Assembly (NCBI GenBank): GCA_023423045.1 | Contig: JAFAGA010000064.1 | Span: 1 to 29,765 of the forward strand | Direction: 5' to 3' | Source: Bacillota bacterium | GTDB taxonomy: Bacteria > Bacillota > Clostridia > Lachnospirales > Lachnospiraceae | DNA length: 29,765 nucleotides | Shown: positions 10,201 through 15,140 of the stretch, in pieces | Layout: each line of letters starts with the position of its first letter | Numbering within the stretch: the first letter of the stretch is position 1 | Translations under genes and position numbers: made by a program | The notes under the pieces: generated by a model | The model's database searches: none | Told to the model about the DNA's origin: nothing | What the model saw: the letters and a program-made list of their open reading frames with translations, nothing else

Positions 10201-10204
10201 GTAA
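1229..10204 (+). CDS. Giant secreted mosaic protein with Calx-beta, CARDB, Big2-like, SLH and cell-wall-binding repeats
   Basis: About 2991 residues, predicted to be exported and held on the cell wall. A signal peptide (residues 1-27, cleaved after ATALA) is followed by a Calx-beta-like fold whose halves (about 52-110 and 232-291) are separated by a Ser/Thr/Ala-rich stretch, and by a second Calx-beta-like domain (about 297-395). Two EF-hand/dockerin-like loops occur at about 910-946 (DTNGNGILDHSE and DYNQDGLIDAEY). A carboxypeptidase-regulatory-like module follows (about 976-1071), then a Lys/Asp-rich stretch (1260-1311) and a sialidase-like region (about 1555-2085) with one clear Asp-box, SHDNGYTWSNP. 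CARDB-like modules (about 2105-2320), a Big2-like domain (2335-2405) and a TPTPTPT linker lead to three SLH repeats (from 2686, 2748 and 2812) and Trp/Tyr-rich cell-wall repeats from 2875 to the end. I chose ATG 1229 over the GTG at 1223 because AAGGAG lies 10 nt upstream. An adhesin or glycan-binding role is likely; no catalytic residues could be assigned. Confidence 0.85.
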   Translation: MKSMKRILSVILTVAMLSTMLPATALAADPSGAVEQLLRISDEFEAANPNGSFSLAGVAIETHEYSGRVVTEVIRQGGASGRVEVTLRAIDVSAKINQDYNLSIPESFFTRDITGEGNPETLLDGASSVSGSALNYNTAPSTEQEKTNSLSEPEAAAENGGPPVSETTVKSVPSAVSGSSVTGTSITGLRAARQQATGIQSDRGKFTYTDREKSELVNTARQAAMDYYSQLPGTEFTLSFGDGERTRNIYIDILNDTIPEADEQLILVITGVTGGGVIGSQRDTTINILDDEPYEKPVISFSSYHCIAGSETAAITLTRTSGLNYYAGGQISTLDGSAVSGIDYTPLNQSFLFLPGQEQLQILVPIMKNKSTLEKTFFVRAEPNDSCQLSGDAAVQVLIPKTAQSLPGGKGALKASTSSLPAAPSLLADDPGITLGKAQIKYGKEAANYTNVGSKQGNFFVNSGGWYEVNIQHDSISSGVRLNKTLYKSMLNSISTDITLYKLRKDNNFDVWIDAEFISEVTKEINIPIINAKWSGPTFDVSRNLLYGRDGYDSKKTNLPVMVRNTADPFMRIGDDPFRLSLNIRNGNRDYGAMRLYNITLNFRHFEFQIQPFSDTVYTFDFSKDEEEYEKETEPVGEMEITDDQGRKVKDFYTSEDRFIFNVTTKNVKPGYYLKELRFWKNTDSANEQYKTYPMDKNGGRLVIDNDFLIKYNGYSMSSGSLEALLVQPVFVRDEASLTVRLEDTDTGKGQVLGVSFDDGSSSKTFTKNNTDKIGLHVGDKVILTGVGSGSQAVTGYYVTLGNGSDAGGRTVTEATDEHNAGTVTLTLSEAVTVTPIFGERAFTVKPDPDANPGLRGSMAINYNLHKEKPDYITFEKEGRLTGIESGKPMEVMVIPPNGYTTQWANRTGDTNGNGILDHSEVRDANGKLYRMYDYNQDGLIDAEYNVPLFGDFLSYKVNQPQPLFYYNFVPLSGQLTFKGEVTGYVLTKEYDIRNGFTMDKNGYKLTPVAGATVKMGGSYNPDNPNAQIGYGAETESTGKFSFDVSGVIKNAFYILSISQGGSSFFVDKINPSASGFPYVLPTFTSMKPVSINAYPESEKDGTVAGSVIMIKEGKKVTFELLTASLENNIRVAGADFRVYSYNGTLKSSQVVAADLNRIKFTVDDLHETFAQNDRFVVQLIDQAGGRSIEYDTGFELRPPLPATSVLPSFAADLQKSVPIFGTVMGALDLGLAYFEDVYMDKDDITITMGYEHAFDEYNKILKETGKDKEKDDDVIRITVEDIENQKKGIDKINNKDAAKKKDTNVKTKSTLSNNLSVNVSLEMKLKYDSERPAGSGSPYYFNRLLLMVTLTDSLKTSISVSLPIGLTVTSTLEVGGSVTGYIAITPIKPIGATEPLRVYADQYGNYPYYDSDLFKSSNYKFNVNGGLILKPYISLTISGDYSIGEVSVNGKAEFTMIFATDRDNSGTLKLSGNITVKVLGIPVYEKSLGQGTINLFGSSGNRMMLTAEDEPSQQTTFAPASRTYLDNRGGWLGSDPLLEDAGPLLSSNTLQSGIYPDPDIQLMRIDADSILMVFTDDDPDRSNYNRAALSYSVSHDNGYTWSNPIILSDDGTLDSNPRLVDLGDKILCLYSSLNQEIDSSNPITMEEMLEANELDMHFFDKAAGIFEGPATRITRYTAIPDPANPENLIAGDYTSDEYGNAVYDPVTKRLLIAYTKSDYTSDTGRTFSANDLFDTQKSYSTVAYLIYDTAAGSFLNYEEIGYPDGVDTSNAVEKANWDALWYGQKFLDTEITNPSLPGGGIADPLVYDLTTAFKEGIAYIAYTVDMDSDLSTLEDRDIYLATYQFADNTFTKPIKASDLYPGQPPRADGRPQLVTYENSVYLFYAADSEIHYVKADVLLDPGLLLDTSGLSEAGTGDTDLITKEALPVYPHIALESEEQHNPTWDYRVLTGDDGKLYLFWTEAALRYADGVLPGSQEALDPNNSYHEDQIFASVYYEDYDANFTDEHETADTRTDYENLSNPDVEYGRWSQKIQLSFGPGSYKDVGADVMADGRILLAAAKSDLAYSEEDQMLVNAPDSARLVTMTLVPGIRITAETDALTFSPAAPKPGETVNITAAFSNQGLLPLIRPTVQFYAVRDGSRQLIGSSQPGRALYAGETGTASVEWTASDDPRNLEIHAILTGESDGRASGETYAEFQAAFPYTTSLEYNLVRLDHIARSSYQVLAEILNTGNQPLSGAELIINLVDSMDHTTRELKRVPLKDNAGSDGLLVLRESFELANTDLEPIHGVMGGSASIEVRIEKNGTPLARYTDTVVKNITALYGEQINAAERVNLPAASFDLSTGSHRSVAASILPAQAAEKFRMVYRSSDPSVASVDESGIVTARKPGNAIISVYAVPDIELRLLTVDGYGQSADILDYLSPEDCVSSSVQVAVYHNSNSGDEEQDNNSSQVTPTPTPTLTAPVTGTVKSTAKVDSKGKATVNITEQDILDAMENAQSEVAKRGAEDGAVTLSIRIFTDGTDISSLKINLSKEALQNITHSNNISRIEFVTDSPTSVLSLDLAAITEIHRQANTNIQLTVTRKKAPKLSKAAKKIIGSRPVYDFEISYQNGTKQVRDFGNGRVYICIPYTPDGKEAPGYLHAVYVDAKGNAVRLENSAYDANSRSLMFATGHFSLYSVGYTSPTRFTDTSGHWAMDSIDYAVGRGLMSGTSKYMFSPDKVMTRGMLATALAKLAQVDEKTFTKNSFTDIKENSTLRPYIEWVYQNDIMQGIGNDRFEPNGAMTREEIAAILVNFTRTTGYKLPTVRSAVTFEDAADIDSEYTAAVTAMQQAGIIMGRSNHKFTPKANVTRAEVSSMLHRLVKLSLDPATAVGWAQNDDGQYLYYKDGDALIGRQSIDGTKYFFHTDGTLKTGWIKDGSKHRYYSGNKATVGWLDIDSKRYYFTKNGVMTAGKWLKIKTKWYYFYIDGTLARSTKVDGYKVDKNGVRITK

Positions 10205-10254
10205 ATGCAACTGTCAAAGTTAATGTAACGATTAATTGTAAGGAGCCTGTCATG

Positions 10255-10324
10255 AAATGAAACTGTTCTGCGATATATTATGTGATCTTTTAGAATCACA
10301 CGATATCGCAGAACAGTTTCATTT
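10255..10324. terminator. Long shared hairpin between convergent genes
   Basis: Arms 10255-10276 and 10303-10324 are perfectly complementary over 22 bp, and an inner stem TGTGAT/ATCACA (10281-10286 with 10295-10300) continues the structure. It lies between the convergent surface-protein and DUF3842 genes, 14 nt past the stop of the latter, so it probably ends transcription in both directions. Flanking T-runs are short and interrupted (TTTCATTTTG on the plus side), so it is not a textbook intrinsic terminator. Confidence 0.6.
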
Positions 10325-10337
10325 TGTGGCAGCCCTT

Positions 10338-10787
10338 CTATAAGGCTGTGTTTTTCTGCTCTCCCAGATAATCCATCACCAACCTGATGCTGTAATCAAT
10401 ATACGTCTCCGTTGTGGCATTCATCTCAAAGGCGACGGTAATATTGCACCGGTTCAAGGGAATTAGAATTTTATGGGATTCACTGGAGCTGATCGCCGCC
10501 GCCATAGCCGGGGTGAGCTCTCCCAGCATGGAATTGGCTGCAATAATCGCAAGCGGTCCCAGAATGATATCGGATCTGGCCGAGGTCTGAATAATTGCAT
10601 TCTCACCGGTTGCACCGATATCCGCTCCCGCCTTAATCATATGATTCGTGGCCGCAGAATTGGTGCCCAGAGCACAGATTGTAACTTTGCTATCCTTATC
10701 AATTAGCTTCCTGAGCTTGCTTACAATGCTTTTGCCGATGCCGCCTCCTTGTCCGTCAATTACTGTTATCATTATGTTCTTTGTCAT
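10338..10787 (-). CDS. DUF3842 family protein
   Basis: This 149-residue protein matches the pattern I know for the DUF3842 family of Clostridia. It has an N-terminal VIDGQGGGIGKSIV glycine loop after a first beta strand, then ALGTNSAAT, KAGADIGATGENAI, GPLAIIAANSMLGELTPAMA and a KILIPLNRCNI strand. The glycine loop suggests a nucleotide or cofactor site of Rossmann type, but no reaction is established. The start at 10787 is chosen because GGAGG is 9 nt upstream; the ATG at 10796 abuts that Shine-Dalgarno sequence and cannot use it. The gene lies 51 nt downstream of the YCII gene with no clear promoter between them, so the two are probably cotranscribed. The family call is fairly firm; the function is unknown. 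Confidence 0.75.
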   Translation of the reverse strand: MTKNIMITVIDGQGGGIGKSIVSKLRKLIDKDSKVTICALGTNSAATNHMIKAGADIGATGENAIIQTSARSDIILGPLAIIAANSMLGELTPAMAAAISSSESHKILIPLNRCNITVAFEMNATTETYIDYSIRLVMDYLGEQKNTAL

Positions 10788-10838
10788 TGCTGCCATCCTC
10801 CTGGTTATCACTTTATTAAAAACCGAACTCCATCTTTC

Positions 10839-11114
10839 CTATAACAGATAATTGTTTTCTTTACTGGCCTGCTCCAGGGTTCTTAACTCAAAAGATTTGC
10901 ATCCGGAGGCTATAAACGGATCGGAATTGGCAATCCCGGCAGCCTCCTCCGGATTACCTGCTCGAAAGACGACCATTCCGCCGGGATAATCGCTGAAAGG
11001 GCCGCATAATACAAGCCTTCCCTGTTCGTCCAATAATCTCAGATATTCCACATGCTTTTGGATTAACTCTGCATTAATGGGCTTTTCATTTTTCATTAGA
11101 TATACATACAACAT
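10839..11114 (-). CDS. YCII-related domain protein
   Basis: This 91-residue protein looks like a single YCII-fold (dimeric ferredoxin-like) domain. Supporting features are an early His (KHVEYLRLLDEQGRLVLCGPF), the G-P-F/D-x-x-G-G-M-V-V-F core, and NPEEAAGIANSDPF, which resembles the usual AxxxxxxDPF segment. Related proteins include dechlorinases and many uncharacterised small enzymes, and the fold alone does not give the reaction. The start at 11114 has AGGAGG 8 nt upstream, unlike the start 24 nt further 5'. A TATAAT box on the minus strand (11149-11154) may serve as its -10, but I see no good -35. It probably forms a two-gene unit with the DUF3842 gene. Confidence 0.7.
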   Translation of the reverse strand: MLYVYLMKNEKPINAELIQKHVEYLRLLDEQGRLVLCGPFSDYPGGMVVFRAGNPEEAAGIANSDPFIASGCKSFELRTLEQASKENNYLL

Positions 11115-11229
11115 CTCCTGTCCCTCCTGTTTTACCATAGTAAGCTCTATTATATTTCATAAATAAGTCGTCACTGATATTGTTTATTGTACAATGAATG
11201 AAATTTATTCTCAACCATAATCCATTTTA

Positions 11230-11940
11230 TCACCCGATACGGGTTAGAAATCTCCTTGTAAAAAAGATAATCCATAGTAAGCTCAACAATAGACCGAGCA
11301 AAAATGGCAGAGCAGCTGCCCCGCCTAAAATAAGCTTTCCAATCCAAAATGACGGGAGAAATGCCAAAAAGTATGCATAAGGTGCAGGAATAAACCACAC
11401 AAGAATCAGACCCAGAAAACTAATTCCCGTCAACTTTGCTAATGCAAGCCCTTCCACACGATTCCCGGCCAAAGCTACAATCACCATAGCTAAAATTATA
11501 CCTGTCAGGATGCTTATCGTCGAGCTCGCCAATATTGTCATTTTAGGAAGACCGGAGATATTAAAAAAACATACGGTAATAACTGTAACGATCCACGCAC
11601 CTATCATTGGAATCCCAATACGCGCCATTAAATAGGAGTAACCACCGGTCGGCGTTATCTGGTAAAATGCAGTGATACCTTCATCCCGCTCCTCAAGGAT
11701 CAAAAAAGCAAATGCCAGTGCCACAAACATTGATGTTAAGCAAATGAGCATACCATCCGCAAGACCGTACCATGGCTCCAGCGAAAAGGAGAGCCTCTCT
11801 TCCAATATAGAATTCGCAAAAGGGATGGCATATTTGAAAATCACCCCCACTAAAAAAGGAGCGGGTAAAAGAATGAGAAGCATCCCGTCTTTTGTAATCT
11901 GTTTCAGCCCTATTTGAAAAAGCCTTAGCGTCTGCTTCAT
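11230..11940 (-). CDS. ABC-2-type exporter permease (second permease of the tetR operon)
   Basis: This 236-residue integral membrane protein has about six hydrophobic spans, for example near residues 20-42, 62-82, 108-130, 135-160, 168-190 and 205-228. It has no extracytoplasmic domain and no motif that identifies a substrate. Its ATG overlaps the stop of the preceding permease gene (ATGA, 11937-11940), which indicates translational coupling. It is the last gene of the tetR-ATPase-permease-permease operon, so it most likely pairs with the 11937 permease to form a heterodimeric channel driven by the ATPase. By analogy with similar operons the substrate may be a drug, peptide or lipid, but this is inference. 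Confidence 0.75.
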   Translation of the reverse strand: MKQTLRLFQIGLKQITKDGMLLILLPAPFLVGVIFKYAIPFANSILEERLSFSLEPWYGLADGMLICLTSMFVALAFAFLILEERDEGITAFYQITPTGGYSYLMARIGIPMIGAWIVTVITVCFFNISGLPKMTILASSTISILTGIILAMVIVALAGNRVEGLALAKLTGISFLGLILVWFIPAPYAYFLAFLPSFWIGKLILGGAAALPFLLGLLLSLLWIIFFTRRFLTRIG

Positions 11941-12641
11941 ACCTTATCTCTCCCTTCCATTTGCATTGCAATGGGGATACGGCCTTTCGACAGTAAGAGT
12001 ACTAATCCAAACCATAGCGCAAGAACAAGATACATCCATATTTCAGGACGGTCCGCTATTCCGATGGAATATCCGATCATGTACCATAGCGCCGCAGCAG
12101 GAGATATCCCTAAGGCCGGATGCGTAATGCCAAATGCTGCTAATATTGGGGGCAGTGTTATCATGACTAAAATTGGCGATACAAGCAGCATATATTGATT
12201 AACGCTTCGTGCGTAGGAGGCTGCAATCAGGCCAATGATAGTAAATATCATTGCGCCTGCAAATATTCCTAAGGAAAGTGCAAAGTAATTGACCGCAGCG
12301 TGCAGTCCAAGTATTACGATGAGGTCAGCTGATATGGTAGATATCATCGCCAAAGACACCGCCTTCGATAAGATATATTCTATCGGACGAATTGGTGAAA
12401 TGCCCCAATAGCTGTGCAAGCCTTCACTCTTTTCCAAAAGCCATATTCCTCCGATAAAAAATGCTCCGAGCATAGCCGGGTCTGTTAAAACGATGATAGA
12501 TGCAACCATACTTCTATGTTCTGTTGGACACAAGTTTAATACCAGAATATAAATTATACTGAAGAAGGCGTATAAAAAGTAAAATCCATATTTAAATTGA
12601 TAACGAATATCATTTCCCAGCATGGAAAGGAATCTCATCAT
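11937..12641 (-). CDS. ABC-2-type exporter permease (first permease of the tetR operon)
   Basis: This 234-residue membrane protein has about six predicted spans. It contains LLEKSEGLHSYWGISPIRPIEY after the second span, a cytoplasmic segment reminiscent of the coupling region of ABC-2 permeases; the partner permease carries the parallel ILEERDEGITAFYQITPTGG. The paired E-x-(D/E)-G-(L/I) and P-I/T-R/G motifs suggest the two permeases are distant paralogues. The start at 12641 was chosen because it forms an ATGA overlap with the ATPase stop and has CAGG about 5 nt upstream; a GTG 6 nt further upstream is less likely. Confidence 0.75.
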   Translation of the reverse strand: MMRFLSMLGNDIRYQFKYGFYFLYAFFSIIYILVLNLCPTEHRSMVASIIVLTDPAMLGAFFIGGIWLLEKSEGLHSYWGISPIRPIEYILSKAVSLAMISTISADLIVILGLHAAVNYFALSLGIFAGAMIFTIIGLIAASYARSVNQYMLLVSPILVMITLPPILAAFGITHPALGISPAAALWYMIGYSIGIADRPEIWMYLVLALWFGLVLLLSKGRIPIAMQMEGRDKV

Positions 12642-13489
12642 AAGCACCTGCCCGTCAGTTCAATAAATACATCTTCAAGGGTATGTTCCTTTGAATGAAT
12701 GCTTTTCAGCGTCCCTGCCTTGAGCGCGGCTTGAAAGTCTTTCGCTTCTCCGAGCTTGGCCAGCAGGCAATTATTTTCTATTTCTTGTCCTCCCATAACA
12801 AAACGATATGCCACTTTTGTATTGGCTCCGCTTTGCTGCAACGCATAGGGTGTATCAAGCGCTTTTACTTTTCCATCCGCAATAAATGCCACACGGTCAC
12901 ATAGCTCCTGTGCGTCGTGCATATTATGAGTAGTCAATATAATGGTTTTACCCATCTTTTTTTGCTCTAAAATAATATCCTTTAATATTCTTGCATTTGC
13001 GGGGTCCAGGCCGCTTGTCGGCTCATCCAGAAACAGTAATTGCGGATTGTGCATCAGGCAGCGAACAAAGCCCAGCCGCATTTTCATCCCCTTGGAGAAG
13101 TTTCCGACTTTTTTGTTTGCATCGTCCCGAAGCCCGACTTTTTCTAATAAAAGCATGGGATCGGTTGTATTAACCGAGTACAGGGACGCAAAATATTTCA
13201 GGTTCTCAAGAGCGGTGAATTTGCCATAGAAGTTGGGAAATTCAAAGTCGACGCCTATTTTTTCGTAATAATCGCTTGTTCTATTTTTTATTTCATTGCC
13301 AAATATACGTACCCCACCGCGGTAATTCCGAAACACACCTGTCAGTATCTTTTGCATGGTGCTTTTTCCCGCCCCGGACGGGCCAAGAAAGCCAAAAATT
13401 TCACCCTGCTTTACATCAAAGCTAATTCCTTGTATGGTATCTTCCTTCAAGGCCGGGTATTTAAAAAATACTTCTTGAACGCTAATCAT
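12638..13489 (-). CDS. ABC exporter ATP-binding protein
   Basis: This 283-residue nucleotide-binding subunit has every conserved element: Walker A GPSGAGKST (residues 36-44), a degenerate signature FSKGMKMRLG in place of LSGGQ, Walker B LLFLDEPTSGLD, and the H-loop in TTHNM. The approximately 70-residue C-terminal extension after the ATPase core is typical of ABC-2 exporter ATPases. ATG 13489 has GGTGA 5 nt upstream and overlaps the tetR stop by 8 nt (ATGATTAG). It is followed by two permease genes through ATGA overlaps, so all four genes form one tightly coupled transcript. It energises export by the two downstream permeases; the substrate cannot be read from the sequence. Confidence 0.9.
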   Translation of the reverse strand: MISVQEVFFKYPALKEDTIQGISFDVKQGEIFGFLGPSGAGKSTMQKILTGVFRNYRGGVRIFGNEIKNRTSDYYEKIGVDFEFPNFYGKFTALENLKYFASLYSVNTTDPMLLLEKVGLRDDANKKVGNFSKGMKMRLGFVRCLMHNPQLLFLDEPTSGLDPANARILKDIILEQKKMGKTIILTTHNMHDAQELCDRVAFIADGKVKALDTPYALQQSGANTKVAYRFVMGGQEIENNCLLAKLGEAKDFQAALKAGTLKSIHSKEHTLEDVFIELTGRCL

Positions 13490-14078
13490 TTTTATCACCC
13501 ACAATCTCGTTAACCACACCATTCACAATAAGCTCCATTACAGCAACCTGCCGGCCATATTGCTCCTTTTTCAGCTCCAGGAAACTTATCACAAGTACCT
13601 GTAATGCTTTTGCAGCGAGGTCTGCTTCACAATTGAAGCTAATACCGTATTCTTGCAGCTTCCTTAGAAAAAAAGCATCCTCCTGCGTATGTAATTCAAT
13701 CATTTCTTTGGGAAGTTTACGAAACAGATAATCCACCGTCTCGGTATCGACCAGTAAAAGCATGGGGTATTTCTGCAATTGATCTAACGACCAAAGGAGT
13801 GCCTTCTTCATCAACTCTTTCGGCAATAGAGTACGATGGCCATCAAGAAAAACATCCATATCCTGCCATACTCTTCTTTGTATTCTTTCTAAGATGCTCA
13901 TATACAAATGTTCTTTATTGGAGTAAAAAGCATAAAATGACCCCTTTGCAATTCCCGCGGCTTTAACCAAATCATCAACAGTAACTTTTTTAATTCCATA
14001 CAGAGTAAAAAGGCGCTCGCCTTCGGTATGAAGTTTTTCTTGTATCATTTGTTTTTCGCTATCACTAAATTTCGGCAT
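13482..14078 (-). CDS. TetR-family regulator of the ABC exporter operon
   Basis: This 198-residue protein carries an N-terminal TetR helix-turn-helix at about residues 10-58: EKLHTEGERLFTLYGIKK, then VTVDDLVKAAGIAKGSFYAFYSNKEHL. The helical C-terminal domain would bind an inducer, possibly the exported compound. It is the first gene of its operon and overlaps the ATPase gene. Immediately upstream is a perfect 17-bp inverted repeat that starts at the -10 box, which strongly suggests autorepression of the entire operon. This arrangement, a repressor leading the exporter it controls, is well known for drug-responsive ABC exporters. Confidence 0.88.
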   Translation of the reverse strand: MPKFSDSEKQMIQEKLHTEGERLFTLYGIKKVTVDDLVKAAGIAKGSFYAFYSNKEHLYMSILERIQRRVWQDMDVFLDGHRTLLPKELMKKALLWSLDQLQKYPMLLLVDTETVDYLFRKLPKEMIELHTQEDAFFLRKLQEYGISFNCEADLAAKALQVLVISFLELKKEQYGRQVAVMELIVNGVVNEIVGDKND

Positions 14079-14091
14079 TTTAACACCTCTT

Positions 14092-14131
14092 AATCTATAT
14101 GACTAAAAACATTATTTTAGTCATATAGATT
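14092..14131. promoter_or_regulatory. Operator of the tetR-ABC exporter operon
   Basis: AATCTATATGACTAAAA (14092-14108) and its exact reverse complement (14115-14131) are separated by 6 bp. The element starts at the promoter's -10 box and extends over the predicted transcription start into the leader, 13 nt before the tetR ATG. A bound TetR dimer, or pair of dimers, would occlude initiation. The perfect symmetry is directly visible; the binding partner is inferred from position. Confidence 0.75.
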
Positions 14132-14157
14132 TTACCAAGTAAATTTTGTAAAGTCAA
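14129..14157 (-). promoter_or_regulatory. Promoter of the tetR-ABC exporter operon
   Basis: On the minus strand TTGACT (14152-14157) and TAAAAT (14129-14134) are spaced by 17 bp. Each hexamer has one mismatch to the sigma-A consensus. The -10 box touches the 17-bp inverted repeat that begins at 14131. Confidence 0.7.
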
Positions 14158-14232
14158 GCAAAAATCAAATTAACATAGGGACTAACCTCTTCCACCTCCG
14201 CCACTTCGAATAAGATGGACCTGTTAGCACGC

Positions 14233-14267
14233 AAATGGGACAGAATTCTACAAATCCTGCCCCATTT
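14233..14267. other. Hairpin in the gap between the exporter promoter and the PepSY gene
   Basis: AAATGGGACAGAATT (14233-14247) pairs with AATCCTGCCCCATTT (14253-14267) over 15 bp, two of them G-T, with a 5-nt loop. It lies about 100 nt downstream of the minus-strand PepSY gene and could end its transcript, but no T-run follows. I see no gene in 14158-14367. Confidence 0.35.
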
Positions 14268-14367
14268 CCCATTACTGGCGAAAAGCCATTTTCAATTGTT
14301 CTATCATCCTAAACAGCGCTAGCCGTTGTGTTTCACTGCAATATGTTTTTTGGGAGAGAGCTTAATC

Positions 14368-14970
14368 TCAATCCCTTTCTTCCACATCATAGTCCACAAT
14401 CTTGCCCGTGGCTGCATTCACCTCATATTCATACTCCAATCCGCCCGCATAAAACTCTATCTCGTATATGGAGACACCGTCCTCCTTATCCAGCTTGGAT
14501 TTCGTGAAAGTCACTTCCTTCGCCTTATATCCGGCATGCTCCAGTGCCTTTTCCTTCGCTTTTTCTACCCCAATCTTGGAGGAAGTCTGCTTTGACGTTT
14601 TTGCTTTTTCCGATTTGGAGGCTGCCTTCTTCTTGATCTTCTTCACTGAGTACTCCGTGATATCGCCATCATCCGCATTAATCTCATAGTCATAGATTTT
14701 GTTATTCCAAGTGAACTTAATCTCGTATTCCGCAATACCATCGTCCCAATCCAGCACCGTCTGAAGAAATGCTACTTCCTTTGAAGAAGCACCCGCCTGG
14801 CTGAGTGCCACCTTTTTCGCCGCCTCAAGGCCGATATCGCCGGAAGTGGCTGCGCTCTTTGTGGTGGCCGCAGATACGGTAAGCCCCGGAAGGCCCGCAT
14901 ATAATAGAGCGACTGCGGCAAAAGCACCGACTCTCTTTGCTATGTTCTTCTTATTATTCTTATATTTCAT
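14368..14970 (-). CDS. Secreted protein with two PepSY domains
   Basis: This 200-residue protein starts with a signal peptide (basic KYKNNKKNIAKR, hydrophobic core, predicted cleavage near VSA at about residue 34). Two PepSY repeats follow, at about 46-110 and 130-196. Both show the I-G-(L/V)-E-x-A-(K)-x-x-A-L-x-x-A-G start, and both end in YEYEVNA-type and T/D-G-x-I-x-(E/D)-Y strands (YDYEINADDGDITEY and YEYEVNAATGKIVDY). A Lys/Ser/Thr-rich linker joins them. PepSY domains occur in peptidase propeptides and in small stand-alone secreted proteins and are proposed to inhibit or modulate envelope proteases; no catalytic domain is present here. The Shine-Dalgarno is weak (CAGG). The gene appears monocistronic, and I found no convincing promoter. 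Confidence 0.85.
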   Translation of the reverse strand: MKYKNNKKNIAKRVGAFAAVALLYAGLPGLTVSAATTKSAATSGDIGLEAAKKVALSQAGASSKEVAFLQTVLDWDDGIAEYEIKFTWNNKIYDYEINADDGDITEYSVKKIKKKAASKSEKAKTSKQTSSKIGVEKAKEKALEHAGYKAKEVTFTKSKLDKEDGVSIYEIEFYAGGLEYEYEVNAATGKIVDYDVEERD

Positions 14971-15086
14971 AATAACACCTGCTTTCTTTTAATTTATATT
15001 GCTATCATACTCTGTGAAGATTAAAGCAACATTAAAAGAAATGAAAAAGGCAGCCGTGCATAAACCCTATAAAAACCCTCCACTAT

Positions 15087-15110
15087 AACACCAGACTTTG
15101 ATATGGTGGT
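15087..15110. promoter_or_regulatory. AACACCA palindrome upstream of the MerR-like gene (candidate operator)
   Basis: AACACCA (15087-15093) and TGGTGGT (15104-15110) form an inverted repeat matching at 6 of 7 positions, and the match continues outward into CTAT/ATAA. Possible -10 boxes TATAAT (15110-15115) and TACAAT (15118-15123) lie just downstream, so the palindrome sits in the spacer or -35 area, as expected for MerR-type control. A sister copy with the same core lies at 15901-15924. Confidence 0.5.
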
Positions 15111-15140
15111 ATAATGGTACAATAGAGGGGTGGTGATAAA

